Positions 46,725-57,000 of a DNA stretch of 64,000 nucleotides are shown here, in pieces; the stretch's first letter is position 1, and each line of letters begins with the position of its first letter. The notes under the pieces were generated by a model. The model saw only the letters and a list, made by a program, of their open reading frames with translations. It did no database searches and was not told the DNA's origin. The stretch covers positions 15,255,646 to 15,319,645 of the forward strand of contig NC_052399.1 of the NCBI RefSeq assembly GCF_009389715.1. Direction: 5' to 3'. Both the position numbers and the translations under genes were made by a program. The stretch comes from Phoenix dactylifera (lineage: Eukaryota > Streptophyta > Magnoliopsida > Arecales > Arecaceae).

Positions 46725-48819
46725 GGGTAAGCAGCAGCGACTCGTATTTGGTCTACAATTGCTAGTCACCATGACATTTAATTTTGGGTACCGGGTCCGT
46801 AGCAACCGTTAACGTGGTCAAGAAGCCGGTCCAATTGGATTACTTACGAAACAGGGCACACTATGAAACATCGAGGAAGAACCACCGAAACCTCCAAGGA
46901 AGTGAAAGTGGCCTAAATGGAATGGACTTGGAGACAAACAGTGATCTTCTTTTTTTTTTGTCTGAAGTGCTCTCCCATGAGCTTCTCGTGAGCCATAGCC
47001 AGGTTGACGGCGTCTTAATTAAGGCGATAAAAGGAAGCCAGGAGAGCTGTCGATTGGGTTGTAGCTTTGAAAAGTTCGGCCAAAGGAGCAAGGAAGAAAA
47101 GCTAGCACGGATGACCAAGACAGCATCTTGATGTTGGGTCCTCTTGGTCTGGTCGGCGGCCAACAGGCTGATCTGGGTTTGGACCTGCACTGTGTTTGTA
47201 TGTGGACTTACGGTGCCAAATTTTTGGTACAAGATGTAGATTTTAGAAAAATTAATGGCTCTGGCGTTGGGGAATTACGACCGACGAGCGGTGGGCTCTT
47301 TTGGTCTCAATAAAAGGATAGATCTTGGGTTCTTAATTTCCTCGTTTACATGGATTGTGAATGACTTCATGGCTCAGGGAATAGATCATATGTAGCCTGA
47401 AGCCCTTGTGTTCTCCGTCTTGCAATTACTAGTCTGTATAACTTACGTATCCCATACTTGTTAGACTAGGATATATGTATGTTTCACATGTTCTTCCTCT
47501 CTCTCTTTCTCTCTCTCTCTCGGACACATACTTTAATTAATGACTTTGGTAAAAAAAAAATAGTAAATTGGATAAATTAAACCATTTGAGTATAGATATG
47601 TTCCTAAAAATTAGAAAACAAAATATTCAAAAAATAAATAAAAGGATTTATTGTGGAGTCCCATAATATAGTTTCAGTATAGTTAGTCGCATAAGCTGTC
47701 ATCCAATTCGCTGCACTACTAACATTTTTGTAAATGTATGATACCTCAAAGTAAAAGCATCCATGGCACCTTTATTTTATAGCAATTGCATTTGCATGCC
47801 AGGAGGACTAAAAGGTTCCGAAAATAGCATTCCTCTCTCATAGACTTGCTCCGGGGCAGGTTTAAGAGTCAAAACCTAGTGGCTTCAAATATTGCTGCCA
47901 TGCAGGGTTGAAAATGTAAAAAAATACAAAGGAAGCAATATTCTCAAGTCTTTATGAACGAAGGAAATATATTATCCGGACAACTTTTTTTTTTATAAGA
48001 AAAAAGTGGTTAAGACCAGCACCTTACTAGAGATTAGCTAAGGCATTTGTAACTAGCAAAAATTTGTATACTTGATGACAGATGGAAATAAAGCCAGATA
48101 CTTATATTAAAATAACTTTTTTCTCCATGCACGTCCTAAGAATTGCTATCAACGCCATGAATTAGTGCATGATTCTTCTCAAGAAACACCATGAATTAGT
48201 AAATTTCAAGGTAGAGAGGATTCATATGTCAGGCATTCCAAAATCTTACATTTCCAATACAAGAGAATTAGAGAAATTGATGGTAGGTGAGAGGCTTGGT
48301 GTGGCTTGTTATACCATAGGGTGGATTTGAGTTTACCAAAGATAAGTATCGAAAATTTATGGTGTAGATGCAATAATATATCGAACAATCTGTAAGTAAA
48401 ATCTGTGAGGAAAATAAGCATCTGAACAAATTTATACTCATGAATTAGAATAATTCAGAGGATTATTCTAATTATTCAAGTACTCTATATCCAGACTTGG
48501 GGAAGGCAAAACCCTGATCAAATTGAAAAAAAAAAGACAGCCACTTCCTTTTTTTCTACACTAGAACCAATATCTGATCGTTGAACTAGACGAAATTAAG
48601 TTCATGGAGCTCTTCAAAGTAAACAAACTTGAGCTTAAATTTTCCCATGAATTGTCTCTTTCAATCGATTTCAATTATTTTTTTCTTACTGCATGTGGGT
48701 GTGATTAGCTTTTTAACGCAACTGTACATCACCCTCAAGCTTGACTGTTCAACAGTAATAACTATAACCAGTTTGTTCTCTCAAAGAACAGAAAATTTCA
48801 AGCTTTATTCAATTCAAAC
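46725..48819. other. Spacer without a recognised gene
   Basis: A 115-codon open frame (46784-47131, plus) has no recognisable domain, and a CT microsatellite lies at 47495-47521. Nothing else was seen. Confidence 0.45.
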
Positions 48820-49896
48820 TGTTGCTGGAAATTGGACCCGGGGGCAATCTTCGGTCGAGGAGAGGGAGCGGGAGGTGGATGCTCACGGCGGGACGGCGGT
48901 CCGTCGGCGGGCGGCGTCTTCCGTCCGGGGCGGTCGGAGAGAAGGAGCAGCTGATTCCCGCGGCTGGGCGACGATCCGACAGTGGGCGGCGTCCTCCGTC
49001 TGGGTGCCTGCACACGAGCCGGTGGCCGGGTCTTCCGGCGCCGGCCCTCCGACGGTCAAGTCAGTGAGGGGGCAAATAGTGCGGAGAAGGGAGATAAACA
49101 GTGTTTGTAGAGAGTATCCATTTTCCGACCCCTTCCTGAGAGGCTAAGGCTCCCTTTTATAGGCGGGGGTCGGTTTACCTGCGATGTAACGGGGCGAAGC
49201 CGTAGTACTCGGCATGTCGTTCAGGTCGGCGCTTGGTCAGGCGAATCATTGCACTGATGTCGGCGGTGAGGGCGTCGTACAACCCGAACTAGCACGCAAC
49301 CAGGCGAATTATTGCATCGGTGTCGGAGGTATGGCCGAGACCAGAGTCTTATCATAGTCGACTAGACTCTGCTGGGCTAATTTGCCGTGGAGAGCCGGGA
49401 GTCCGTAGACGACAGGAGCCATGTGCATTAATTGTTGAGTGAGCCGGAGATCCATATTTATTGTGGAGTGTGCCGGAGGATTACAGCGGTCATGCGTAAT
49501 AAATGCTGGAGCAGTGGCAGGATATGGTAGAGTTGTCAGGTCCCTTAGAGGGTTAGGTGGAAATTGGATATTTGGCTAAGGCATGGGCTCGGCCTGCTGT
49601 GCTCGGCTCGGCCAACTGTGCTCGGCCTTCTGTGCTCGGCCCTCTATGCTCGGCCCGCTGTGCTCGGCTCGGCCTGCTGTGCTCGGCTCGGCCAGCAGTG
49701 CTCGGCTCGGCCAACTGTGCTCGGCTCGGCCTGCTGTGCTTGGCTCGGCCAACTGTGCTCGGCTCGGCCAACTGTGCTCGGCTCGGCCTGCGAGCTCGAG
49801 AGCGGAAGAGCTCAATCACTTAGGATGAGCTCGAGCTCGCTGATGGATTTGGGTGCTATAATTACATTTGTGGGGTGGTCCATTTTTCCACCAACA
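48820..49896 (-). repeat. 3' LTR of the gag-only element
   Basis: Runs from TGTTGGTGG to CCAGCAACA on the minus strand, 1077 bp. TATAAAAGGG lies at about 49152-49161. The block 49577-49795 is a short tandem array based on GTGCTCGGCTCGGCC. Confidence 0.92.
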
Positions 49897-50024
49897 CTAC
49901 CCCCCGACTTCCGAGTCCGAGCTGCTTTTTGGCTCGGGCGAAGGAAGTAGTTCAGTCGTCGACCATCCTGTAATACAACCAAATATCTATGGAAATGTTT
50001 GTACTAAGTAGGATGTACCTCTCA

Positions 50025-50771
50025 TGTCGTCGAATGTCGTCGAAGTGGCGTCGAATGTCGTCGAAATGTCGTCGAATGGCGTCGAATGTCGTCGAATGGC
50101 GTCGAATGGCGTCGAATGGCGTCGAATGGCGTCGAATGTCGTCGAATGGCGTCGAATGTCGTCGAATGTCGTCGAATGGCGTCGAATGGCGTCGAATGTC
50201 GTCGAATGTCGTCGAATGGCGTCGAATGGCGTCGAATGGCGTCGAATGTCGTCGAATGGCGTCGAATGGCGTCGAATGGCGTCGAATGTCGTCGAATGGC
50301 GTCGAATGTCGTCGAATGTCGTCGAATGGCGTCGAATGTCGTCGAATGTCGTCGAATGGCGTCGAATGGCGTCGAATGTCGTCGAATGTCGTCGAATGGC
50401 GTCGAATGGCGTCGAATGTCGTCGAATGTCGTCGAATGGCGTCGAATGTCGTCGAATGGCGTCGAATGGCGTCGAATGGCGTCGAATGTCGTCGAATGTC
50501 GTCGAATGGCGTCGAATGGCGTCGAATGGCGTCGAATGTCGTCGAAATGTCGTCGAAATGTCGTCGAATGGCGTCGAATGGCGTCGAATGTCGTCGAATG
50601 TCGTCGAATGTCGTCGAATGGCGTCGAATGGCGTCGAATGTCGTCGAATGTCGTCGAATGGCGTCGAATGGCGTCGAATGTCGTCGAATGGCGTCGAATG
50701 TCGTCGAAATGTCGTCGAATGGCGTCGAATGTCGTCGAATGGCGTCGAATGTCGTCGAATGTCGTCGAATT
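50025..50771. repeat. 10-bp minisatellite GTCGAATG(T/G)C
   Basis: About 74 consecutive 10-bp units, almost all exactly GTCGAATGTC or GTCGAATGGC, with rare one-base insertions and deletions (near 50063 and 50540-50570). Each unit carries one CpG. Because the unit is not a multiple of three, the array stays open in several frames on both strands (repeating RHSTPFDDIR or RRMASNGVEW). It lies inside the gag-only element, between gag and the 3' LTR. Confidence 0.97.
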
Positions 50772-50809
50772 GTGGCGGGGATTCACCAGGTTTAGTATAA
50801 TAATGTGCT

Positions 50810-51060
50810 GGTGTCGTGAGCACTCTTTCGCCAAGGCGATTGAAAATGCTCCTCTGCTCGGTGTCCGTTCTTTGAGGATATCGGCAGAGGGAAATCCAAG
50901 AGCAGAATAGATAATGTAAAAACATTAAATAGATGGGTACCTTGTACCGTGTGCGTCCTTGCGCCGAGGCGACTGAAGACGCTTCTCTGCTCGGACTCCG
51001 TTCTTTGGGGACGTCGGGAGAGAAATCCGGCGATGGAGAACGAGCCGAGCTCGTCTGGTC
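50810..51060. repeat. Duplicated block in the gag-only element
   Basis: CGCCxAGGCGA, AxATGCTxCTCTGCTCGG, TCCGTTCTTTG and GAGxGAAATCC occur in the same order at 50830-50895 and 50960-51035. They are diverged direct copies about 130 bp apart. Confidence 0.65.
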
Positions 51061-51770
51061 ACTTAAGACCACACCCCGACGTTTCGGGCTATCCCGATGA
51101 ATCGGGGCATCCCGTTGTGGCGGGCCACCCCGAGCTGACCCGGACCATGAGAAGGTTTTAACTTCATAGTATTTTCTTGGGATGAAATCTGTTGCTAATC
51201 TAGCTAGAGGAGTGCTCATTCTTTGGAGGGCATTACAAAATAAGGTGTCAGCCGAGCTTCCATTATGTGCTAAAATACTTTTTAAAGCCTTGCAATGATG
51301 AAAGAAATAGCTACGACGTCGTCATAAAGAGGGCTCAACACCCTTTTGGTCTTCATCAGAAAAAGAAACAACTTTTCGCAGTGCACGGATGCTTTGAGGA
51401 AGCTCTTCCTTCCAAGCTCGATGCTTCAGGTGTCCCTACTCGCCCACCTTCTGATGATATTGATGATGCCCGCGAGGGGTCAGTTGTTCCGCTTATCACG
51501 CGGGACTGGATTTTGTTCCTCAGGCTCTCTTCTGTAGGCATGATCACGGACAAAACAACTCAACCGACCTTGGCGGACAAGTGCCTCGATCTCATCGCGG
51601 AGCTCGTAGCAATCCTCCGTATCATGGCCGCGATCTCGGTGGAAGTGGCAGTACTTTTTCGAGTGCTTCCGCGACTCTGTCGGTCGCATCCTCAATGGAG
51701 GTCGGAGATAATCCTGACCCTCAATCTCCATGAGGATCTCTGCTCGGGTGGATGTGAGGGGAGTGTATGT

Positions 51771-52970
51771 CTAAAACTTTTGGAAGGGAGACCTCGAGTG
51801 AGTTAGGCTCTTACACCAAGGAGGCTCTTTCTCCTGCCAAGGGGATCTGTTGTTGGGTTGAGAGCGCTCCTCGTGGCGTCTCTTCTTGGGGTTCTGCTCG
51901 GTCCCGCCCCGCCTAACTGCCACGGCCTCTTCCGCCTTGGCGTACTTCCATGCCCGAGCGAACATTTCGGTGAGGTCCGCAGGGAAATTCTTCTCAATCG
52001 AGAAGAGGAATCGGTAGGAGCGAACCCCAGTTTTCAGAGCTGACATGGCGATCGACTGGTCTAGCTCGCGAACCTCCCATGTGGCGGCGGTGAAGCGGTC
52101 CAGGTACTCTTTGAGGGACTCCCCCTCTTCCTGTTTGATGTCGAGGAGGGAGTCTGACGTCCGTCGCTGGCGCCGGCTGGCAGCAAAATTGGTGGCGAAC
52201 TGCCTGCCGAGCTGCTCAAAAGAGGATACCGAGTTCGGCTTCAGTCCAGAAAACCAAAGCCGAGCGGTCCCTCGGAGGGTTGCTGGAAAGGCCTTGCAAA
52301 GTATGGCCTCCGAGGACCCTTGTAGGGCCATGAGGGCCCGATAGCTCTCCAGGTGGTCGAGGGGGTCGGTGATTCCGCTGTAGGGCTCCACCTGAGGCAT
52401 TTTAAACCTCGCGGGAACCGGCTCGTCCTCGATCTGGCAGGAAAAGGGGGACTTGGTGGTGAACTCAAAGTCTCCCTCCTGCCTTGCCTTTTTGCTGTGG
52501 AGCGCCGCAATCTGGCGCTCTAGATGCTCAACTTTCCGGTCGAGCTCCCCTGCCCGCGGGATTGTTGCCGCGGTTTGCACCGGCTCACGGCGGTCTGGGG
52601 CTGACTCAGCCTCAGAAGGCTGGAGTCTTCTGTTGAAATCCTCCCCCGGTAGCTCTCTCCGGGGGGAGGTCCGCTCTTCATTATTGGCTCTGGAGGAGCC
52701 ATGTGAATTCTGGCCGGGGAGAACCGGGCCGTTGGGAAGAGATTTCGGCAGGACCTGGGCCTGCGGGGGGAGCGTGGGTAAAGCCTCCTCGCGTCGCAGG
52801 CCTTGAATGGCGGCGGCCAGGGCCTGGACTTGCTGTACCAGGGCATTGAACTGTTCCAGCTGGATCTGAGGACCTGGGTCAGCCGGAGTTGGGGAATTCT
52901 GGACGGAGTGTCCAGGGCTTTGCGGGGGACGCCGGGAGACGTTAGAGGCTCCCTTACTTCTCAACTTCAT
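51771..52970 (-). CDS. Gag protein of the non-autonomous LTR element
   Basis: A 399-residue frame with a Pro/Gln-rich N-terminus, a short coiled-coil-prone stretch, and a retrotransposon Gag core: KMPQVEPYSGITDPLDHLESY, GTARLWFSGL, FEQLGRQFATNF and ESLKEYLDRFTAAT (about residues 190-300). This is the capsid-like Gag of Ty3/gypsy Tat-related elements. A nucleocapsid-like block with KYCHFHRDRGHDTEDC lies further along at 51480-51731. No enzyme domains follow. Confidence 0.9.
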   Translation of the reverse strand: MKLRSKGASNVSRRPPQSPGHSVQNSPTPADPGPQIQLEQFNALVQQVQALAAAIQGLRREEALPTLPPQAQVLPKSLPNGPVLPGQNSHGSSRANNEERTSPRRELPGEDFNRRLQPSEAESAPDRREPVQTAATIPRAGELDRKVEHLERQIAALHSKKARQEGDFEFTTKSPFSCQIEDEPVPARFKMPQVEPYSGITDPLDHLESYRALMALQGSSEAILCKAFPATLRGTARLWFSGLKPNSVSSFEQLGRQFATNFAASRRQRRTSDSLLDIKQEEGESLKEYLDRFTAATWEVRELDQSIAMSALKTGVRSYRFLFSIEKNFPADLTEMFARAWKYAKAEEAVAVRRGGTEQNPKKRRHEERSQPNNRSPWQEKEPPWCKSLTHSRSPFQKF

Positions 52971-53003
52971 GACTGCTACTCGGTCCCTTCCTCTAGCGCC
53001 AAC

Positions 53004-54037
53004 TGTTGCTGGAAATTGGACCCGGGGGCAATCTTCGGTCGAGGAGAGGGAGCGGGAGGTGGATGCTCACGGCGGGACGGCGGTCCGTCGGCGGGCGGCG
53101 TCTTCCGTCCGGGGCGGTCGGAGAGAAGGAGCAGCTGATTCCCGCGGCTGGGCGACGATCCGACAGTGGGCGGCGTCCTCCGTCTGGGTGCCTGCACACG
53201 AGCCGGTGGCCGGGTCTTCCGGCGCCGGCCCTCCGACGGTCAAGTCAGTGAGGGGGCAAATAGTGCGGAGAAGGGAGATAAACAGTGTTTGTAGAGAGTA
53301 TCCATTTTCCGACCCCTTCCTGAGAGGCTAAGGCTCCCTTTTATAGGCGGGGGTCGGTTTACCTGCGATGTAACGGGGCGAAGCCGTAGTACTCGGCATG
53401 TCGTTCAGGTCGGCGCTTGGTCAGGCGAATCATTGCACTGATGTCGGCGGTGAGGGCGTCGTACAACCCGAACTAGCACGCAACCAGGCGAATTATTGCA
53501 TCGGTGTCGGAGGTATGGCCGAGACCAGAGTCTTATCATAGTCGACTAGACTCTGCTGGGCTAATTTGCCGTGGAGAGCCGGGAGTCCGTAGACGACAGG
53601 AGCCATGTGCATTAATTGTTGAGTGAGCCGGAGATCCATATTTATTGTGGAGTGTGCCGGAGGATTACAGCGGTCATGCGTAATAAATGCTGGAGCAGTG
53701 GCAGGATATGGTAGAGTTGTCAGGTCCCTTAGAGGGTTAGGTGGAAATTGGATATTTGGCTAAGGCATGGGCTCGGCCTGCTGTGCTCGGCTCGGCCAAC
53801 TGTGCTCGGCCTTCTGTGCTCGGCCTTCTGTGCTCGGCCCTCTCGGCTCGGCCTGCTGTGCTCGGCTCGGCCAGCTGTGCTCGGCTCGGCCTGCTGTGCT
53901 CGGCTCGGCCAACTGTGCTCGGCTCGGCCTGCGAGCTCGAGAGCGGAAGAGCTCAATCACTTAGGATGAGCTCGAGCTCGCTGATGGATTTGGGTGCTAT
54001 AATTACATTTGTGGGGTGGTCCATTTTTCCACCAACA
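53004..54037 (-). repeat. 5' LTR of the gag-only element
   Basis: 1034 bp, apparently identical to the 3' LTR except that the GTGCTCGGCTCGGCC array (53769-53936) is shorter. That array accounts for the whole 43-bp length difference. Confidence 0.92.
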
Positions 54038-54042
54038 CAAAC

Positions 54043-57000
54043 ATCATGTGGGAGACAAACCGTCTTGCAAGGAATGTCCAGTTTTAATAAATAATGAAAC
54101 AAAAATCGGTATCACTTTCTCTAGCTTCCACATTTCTCGAGTAAAAATTAACTCCAAAGATTCACAAGAAACCATGCAAGTTTGGTATAATTGTTGGCAA
54201 CGAAACCTTTTCTTCTCATGCTCCAAACTCCAATGTTCCAAACTCCGAAACAAACCAATGAAATAAATCTATAAATTAAGGGGTGATAGAGACAGAAAAG
54301 AGTTTTTTTTTTTTCCTGAAGTTGGGGTCAGGCTGCTCAGGCACCAAACTCAAAAGTTCCATAGCATTGAGATCCTTGAATTTGGGGATGGTTAATGGCA
54401 GACATGGTTAAACTTCCCTTGCATGGGTCAAATTCAGCACCTTCCACCCCCTCGAAAGAAGGGTTTGTAAAAAAAAATTAGATTCACATGACTTAAAGCA
54501 AAGCAGAGACATCATGGATACGGCTGCCACTATATTTATATTAAAACTCTATGATCTATTCGACTTATAAAAAAAAAAAAAATAAGATAGAAAAATAAAT
54601 TATGCTATAGAACCTCAGCTAGATAATGAAATGTAGAAGACTTGTTGATTTTTTATACAAAAAAAAAGGTATTTTATGGAACTATAGAACAAAAGGAGAT
54701 TGATGTAACTTTCTAAGTGCCGGCCTAACCAGCCAATGGCCATTCCCATCAGAGAAATGCGTGACGTGTGGGAAAATGTTAGGTGGTGCAGATGAGTGCG
54801 AAAGCCTTTCCTATTATTATAAAGTCGTGAAAACTGAAAGTAAGATGGATTTTTTTGACCTTTTAGCTTTTTGTAAAGCAAAAAGATTTAAATCCATTTA
54901 CGCGGTGCGTGGAAGTCTCCTCTGTGGCAAAAGATGTAAAAAGATTTTAAGAAAAGTTAGTAACCTACTTTAATTAGCATTCGTCAGCAGTGAGATGCTC
55001 TCTGACTATCTTGACTTCTTAAACGGGCAGCTTGGCTGCCTTTTGGCTTCACGCCAGACATGAGAAATTTTGAGGGTGTATTCCTCTTTCGAATGGCGCC
55101 CAAAGTAGATACGGCGATCCAATCCGTAAACAATTCATTTTAAGTATATTTAGGTTTGACATAACTAGATTTAGATCATAAATAATTTAATTTGATTAGA
55201 CCTATTTATTAAATATGTTAGGTTTAGAATTAATTTTTTTATTTAATTATTTGATAATTGTATCAGATTATAATCCGAATCATTTAATCTATTTAAAATT
55301 TACTTTGCTCAATGTGCTTAAAACCTAGTTACCTGTTTTTGACTTGTTTAACTCAACCTGCTTAACTTGTTTAATTTATTTATATTTATTTAATCTATTA
55401 AAAATCTATTTAACTTGACTTGACTTGTTTAATAAATAGACTATATGATCGGGTCAGATTATCTGTTTAATAAGCAGATTAGATTCAAATCTAAAATTTC
55501 GATTTGTTTAATAAATAGGCTGAATTTAAATTGACAATTTTTTGATCCGATCTGCATTCAACTCGATCCGAGCTGATTGCCAACCCTACTGCCATGTAAA
55601 GGTGCATCTCACGAGGATAGTTGCAATTGATTTTTAACTATGCAAATTATAATTTATTGGTCAAATATGTAATCAAAGCGGGGAATTTGGACCCATCTTT
55701 CAACAAGAAAATTATGTGGCGTACTAATCCAGGAGTTCCAGCTATAAAATTCATCGTACAAAAAAATTTATTTATTTGAAGTTCTTTTAGTCTGATAAAC
55801 ATGCTTCTATTTTTTTTGTTCATAACTAATTATATAATTTAATAGTTATTTTCATGCTCATATGATGCACAATATTTTCTTAAAAAACAAATGATTCTCA
55901 AATTATAAACTCTTTAACTTTGGCGTAATTTTAACAAGATGAGCCGGGCATGATTAATGTTTTGTCCAAGTTGTTGTTAATGATTATTATTTGATTACAT
56001 GAAGCTTTGGATCACGAAAATTTGTCTAGGGTGTTATGTGGTGGTTGGGATAGGCGCGCCTTGTGGCATAGTTCCCATGCTGACTAATAAAAGATGTATC
56101 ATATGGATTTATTTGCCTAGGCCTATTTTTTTTCCTAATAACTAAAGCTTTTGAGCTACGAGTATGTAACAAATTGTATCAAAGCCGAGTAGAAGCCAGT
56201 TACAACGAGAACATTATGAGGCTAGGTAGAAAAAATTGTTGTCATAATCCCCCTCCTAACAACTTAAGTTTTTGGATCTTTCTCAAGATGAAATCTTAAT
56301 CGAAGAGATTTCTTTATATAACAAAATAAACATCCGCTGTACATCTAGCTTAAAACAGATAATATGAACACAAAAAATGGTCCTCTTTACCTTCATTTTA
56401 TAACTTCTAAAAAACTTTCTCCATGTACATTCCATTCATTAATTAATAAAAATCCCGGGAAAGTTTTTCAGTTCCTCGATTATTACTCAACAAAAACATA
56501 GTCAGTTTTATGAATACAAAAGGAGCTAGATTTAGTTCAAAGCAAAATTCGCCTCTTAAGGCTAGGAAAAATATGAAGGATCAAGCAACAAACCGTGACC
56601 TCCTAGTCCAAATACACATCAGCATAACATGAGGGTTTGCCCTGACCCGGGGTACTTTTATGGTGATGGCAGGATGCAAATCACTGCATGCGAGGCTTTA
56701 AGTTGGGCATATCCTCATGCCATGAAGTCCTACTTTGTGCCACGCGCTCCCCACTCTTGGACCATATCGAAGGCATCCCCTCATTGTACTCTTACTTCTA
56801 TGTGCATATGGCGTGGCCGTCCAAAACAAGCAATTGACTCAGCAATTAATACTTCGGACCGGAAACAATGAAAGTACCATAGAACTAGTTAATGTTGAAG
56901 GTCGGACAAAATGAAGATTTCCTATACCCAACGAAATCTATTAGAATAAGTTATGATCTCATGCTTACATGAAACGTATGTCATGCATGGGATGCTTTCC

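Larger units (their letters stand above)
48820..54037 (-). mobile_element. Gag-only LTR retrotransposon (TR-GAG type), non-autonomous, extremely young
   Basis: LTRs at 48820-49896 (3') and 53004-54037 (5') enclose 3.1 kb. The 5-bp target duplication CAAAC flanks both sides (48815-48819, 54038-54042). Read on the minus strand: a primer-site stretch TGGCGCTAGAGGAAGG just inside the 5' LTR, a gag region, a 10-bp minisatellite, and a purine tract AGTCGGGGGGTAG before the 3' LTR. No protease, reverse transcriptase or integrase motif is present. The gag type points to a Ty3/gypsy Tat-like parent. The LTRs look identical outside one short tandem block, so insertion was very recent. Confidence 0.9.

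Noticed and set aside
46784-47131. 115-codon frame on the plus strand
   Set aside because: No domain, no promoter context and no recognisable relative; kept only as part of a spacer note.
50025-50771. CRISPR-like array
   Set aside because: The units are contiguous 10-mers without spacers in a plant retroelement; this is a minisatellite.
49987-51219. Long open frames of 250-410 codons on both strands over the 10-bp array
   Set aside because: They are a by-product of a stop-free 10-bp repeat; the protein would be a simple decapeptide repeat in every frame, with no domain.
56629-56871. 80-codon frame on the plus strand with several Cys and Trp
   Set aside because: No signal peptide, family match or splice context.
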